A DNA stretch of 59,238 nt. Origin: Protostelium mycophagum (Eukaryota; Evosea; Variosea; Protosteliida; Protosteliaceae). Positions 58,201 through 59,238 of the stretch are shown here, piece by piece. Within the stretch, counting starts at the first letter, position 1. Each line of letters begins with the position of its first letter. Both the position numbers and the translations under genes were made by a program. The stretch lies in the NCBI GenBank assembly GCA_002081555.1, contig KV921189.1, positions 1 through 59,238 on the forward strand. The letters run 5' to 3'. The notes beneath the pieces are model-generated. The model was not told where the DNA came from, made no database searches, and saw only the letters and a list, made by a program, of their open reading frames with translations.

Positions 58201-59025
58201 GTATGTGAAGGCGATATTTACTGTTGCATCTAAGATATCACCAACAGTTATATTTATTGATGAACTGGACAGGTATAATAAATGTACACTGATATATTAT
58301 ATATTGATTCAGAAAAAAGTATGCTCGGTAAAAGAGAGAAGAATGGAGAGCATGAAGCAATGAGAAAGATAAAGAATGAGTTTATGACATATTGGGATGG
58401 TCTTCGCACTAAGGAGAAGGAGAGAGTTCTGGTATTATCTGCAACCAATAGGCCATTTGATCTAGATGATGCTGTACTCAGGAGGTTATCGAGAAGAATA
58501 TTAATAGATCTACCATCATCAGAAAATAGAGCCAAGATACTCAGAGTGGTAAATAATACCGGCTTCATACTATAATAAATACACTCAGATATTATCGAAG
58601 GAGGATCTACACACAGATGTAGATGTGGACGCTATTGCCAAGATCACAGAGGGTTTCTCTGGTAGCGACCTCAAAAATCTATGTGTTGCTGCAGCGTATC
58701 AGCCGATCAGGGAAGTGCTCGAAAAAGAGGTAAAATATGATAGTTAGGTGTCATTGATGACGTCAGCGGCGAGAAGCCAATAAGAGAGGAATAAGTGTGG
58801 AAGAGATGATCGCTTCCTCACCATCCAGAATTCGGCAGATACAGATGAAGGATTTTGAGAAGTCGGCTAATGAGGTGATTGGATCCCTCATCTCCTATTG
58901 ATCAAGTAAAGGTGTCAGCAAGTGTGTCAGAAGATGCCACATCTATCAGCGAGTTAAGGAGATGGAATGAAATGTATGGGGAAGGTGGTTCTAGAAAGAA
59001 AGAGACTTTACCATATTATTTATAG
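55238..59025 (+). CDS. FHA-domain AAA ATPase of the plant type
   Basis: The start [20 protein letters not shown] is at 55238, 59 bp from the divergent winged-helix gene. An FHA-like fold occupies about residues 130-270 ([19 protein letters not shown] and [13 protein letters not shown], a GSSxxN phosphothreonine-binding pattern). A spacer of the plant type follows: [10 protein letters not shown], then [16 protein letters not shown] and [20 protein letters not shown]. The AAA module is complete: [20 protein letters not shown], Walker [32 protein letters not shown], Walker [10 protein letters not shown], sensor 1 [20 protein letters not shown], and a C-terminal helical part ([20 protein letters not shown] and [15 protein letters not shown]). 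The TAG is at 59023-59025. This is the FHA-AAA architecture I know from plant Msp1/spastin-group ATPases; amoebozoan occurrence is expected but unproven. Possible roles are membrane protein extraction or microtubule or mitotic functions. Confidence 0.87.
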
Positions 59026-59065
59026 TACATAAACTCATCATTTAACAGCTTGTTGCAGTTTCGTT

Positions 59066-59238
59066 TTATTCAAATGAGTGCATGTAATCACAGAAAATTC
59101 TGATATCATAAGTAAGAAATTTCCAGAGCAAGGCAATGAGGGTCAGAGTGATTCTATATAAGGCCTCTGACACTTCAAAATCATTTGGAGAATGAGCTGC
59201 ACTGATGATGTTAGGGTAAAAAATTCTGGGGTTTATTT
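59066..59238 (-). CDS. 3' end of an unidentified gene with a hydrophobic C terminus
   Basis: On the minus strand a frame open from the window edge region reads NDFEVSEALYRITLTLIALL and then WKFLTYDIRIFCDYMHSFE before a TAA at 59066-59068. The segment ITLTLIALLWKFLTY is hydrophobic enough for a short membrane helix. Only about 45 codons are visible and an intron may begin near 59200, so this is a weak call. It converges with the FHA-AAA gene 40 bp away. Confidence 0.35.
   Translation of the reverse strand, partial: INPRIFYPNIISAAHSPNDFEVSEALYRITLTLIALLWKFLTYDIRIFCDYMHSFE

Noticed and set aside
1-59238. tRNA, rRNA, CRISPR arrays, bacterial operons, phage or retroelement genes
   Set aside because: I looked for cloverleaf A/B-box patterns, repeat-spacer arrays and reverse transcriptase or capsid motifs on both strands and saw none. 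Short spacing between genes here reflects eukaryotic compaction, not operons.

Overview
The window is nuclear DNA of a free-living, intron-rich protist. Almost every gene is split by short GT-AG introns, mostly 38-80 nt, often with a CTGAC or CTAAC branch-like motif near the 3' end. The standard genetic code works throughout. The gene content suggests an amoebozoan, possibly a protosteloid amoeba: a DPE2-type glucanotransferase with two starch-binding domains, a sedolisin, a Tousled-like kinase, several RasGEF/RapGAP genes and an FHA-AAA ATPase of the type known from plants. That placement is inference from content only. The region is very gene-dense, with about 27 protein genes in 59 kb, many divergent starts 7-110 bp apart and convergent stops 18-75 bp apart. 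There are no phage, CRISPR or bacterial operon features and I recognise no tRNA or rRNA. Exon-intron structures were worked out by hand from reading phase, splice sites and family motifs. Those of TLK, EngB, RasGEF-V4R, the metalloprotease, sedolisin and PCD are largely phase-checked; the others are approximate.

Left part (0-18 kb): a possible small hypothetical gene; a RasGEF; a Tousled-like kinase with a SANT/Myb domain at its N terminus; a mitochondrial-type EngB GTPase; a small, strongly codon-biased, secreted Cys-rich protein; a RasGEF fused to two V4R (4-vinyl-reductase type) domains; then a head-to-head pair of secreted proteases, an HExxH metalloprotease with a lectin-like tail and a sedolisin.

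Middle part (18-36 kb): a possible thioesterase, an F-box protein with a C-terminal membrane anchor, a beta-rich protein that may be trafficking-related, a WD-like protein, an E2F transcription factor, a second F-box protein, pterin-4a-carbinolamine dehydratase, a MITE-like inverted-repeat element, a CaMK with an acylation-type N terminus, and the nucleoporin NUP155.

Right part (36-59 kb): a Lys/Glu-rich protein with a ubiquitin-like N terminus, a RapGAP, DPE2 (interrupted by a 100-N assembly gap), methylthioribulose-1-phosphate dehydratase, a type II membrane glycosyltransferase-like protein, two convergent and overlapping PPR-like genes, an OTU protease, a 3-ketoacyl-CoA thiolase, a protein with three forkhead-like winged helices, an FHA-AAA ATPase, and the 3' end of one more gene.

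No single pathway links the window. Themes are small-GTPase signalling (two RasGEFs, a RapGAP, EngB), secreted digestion (two proteases), and chromatin or cell-cycle control (TLK, E2F, winged-helix protein). The most unusual architectures are RasGEF-V4R-V4R, SANT-TLK and the triple winged-helix protein. Recurrent palindromic motifs inside many introns, and an intron that looks assembled from two neighbouring introns, are the best hints of an unexplained process.
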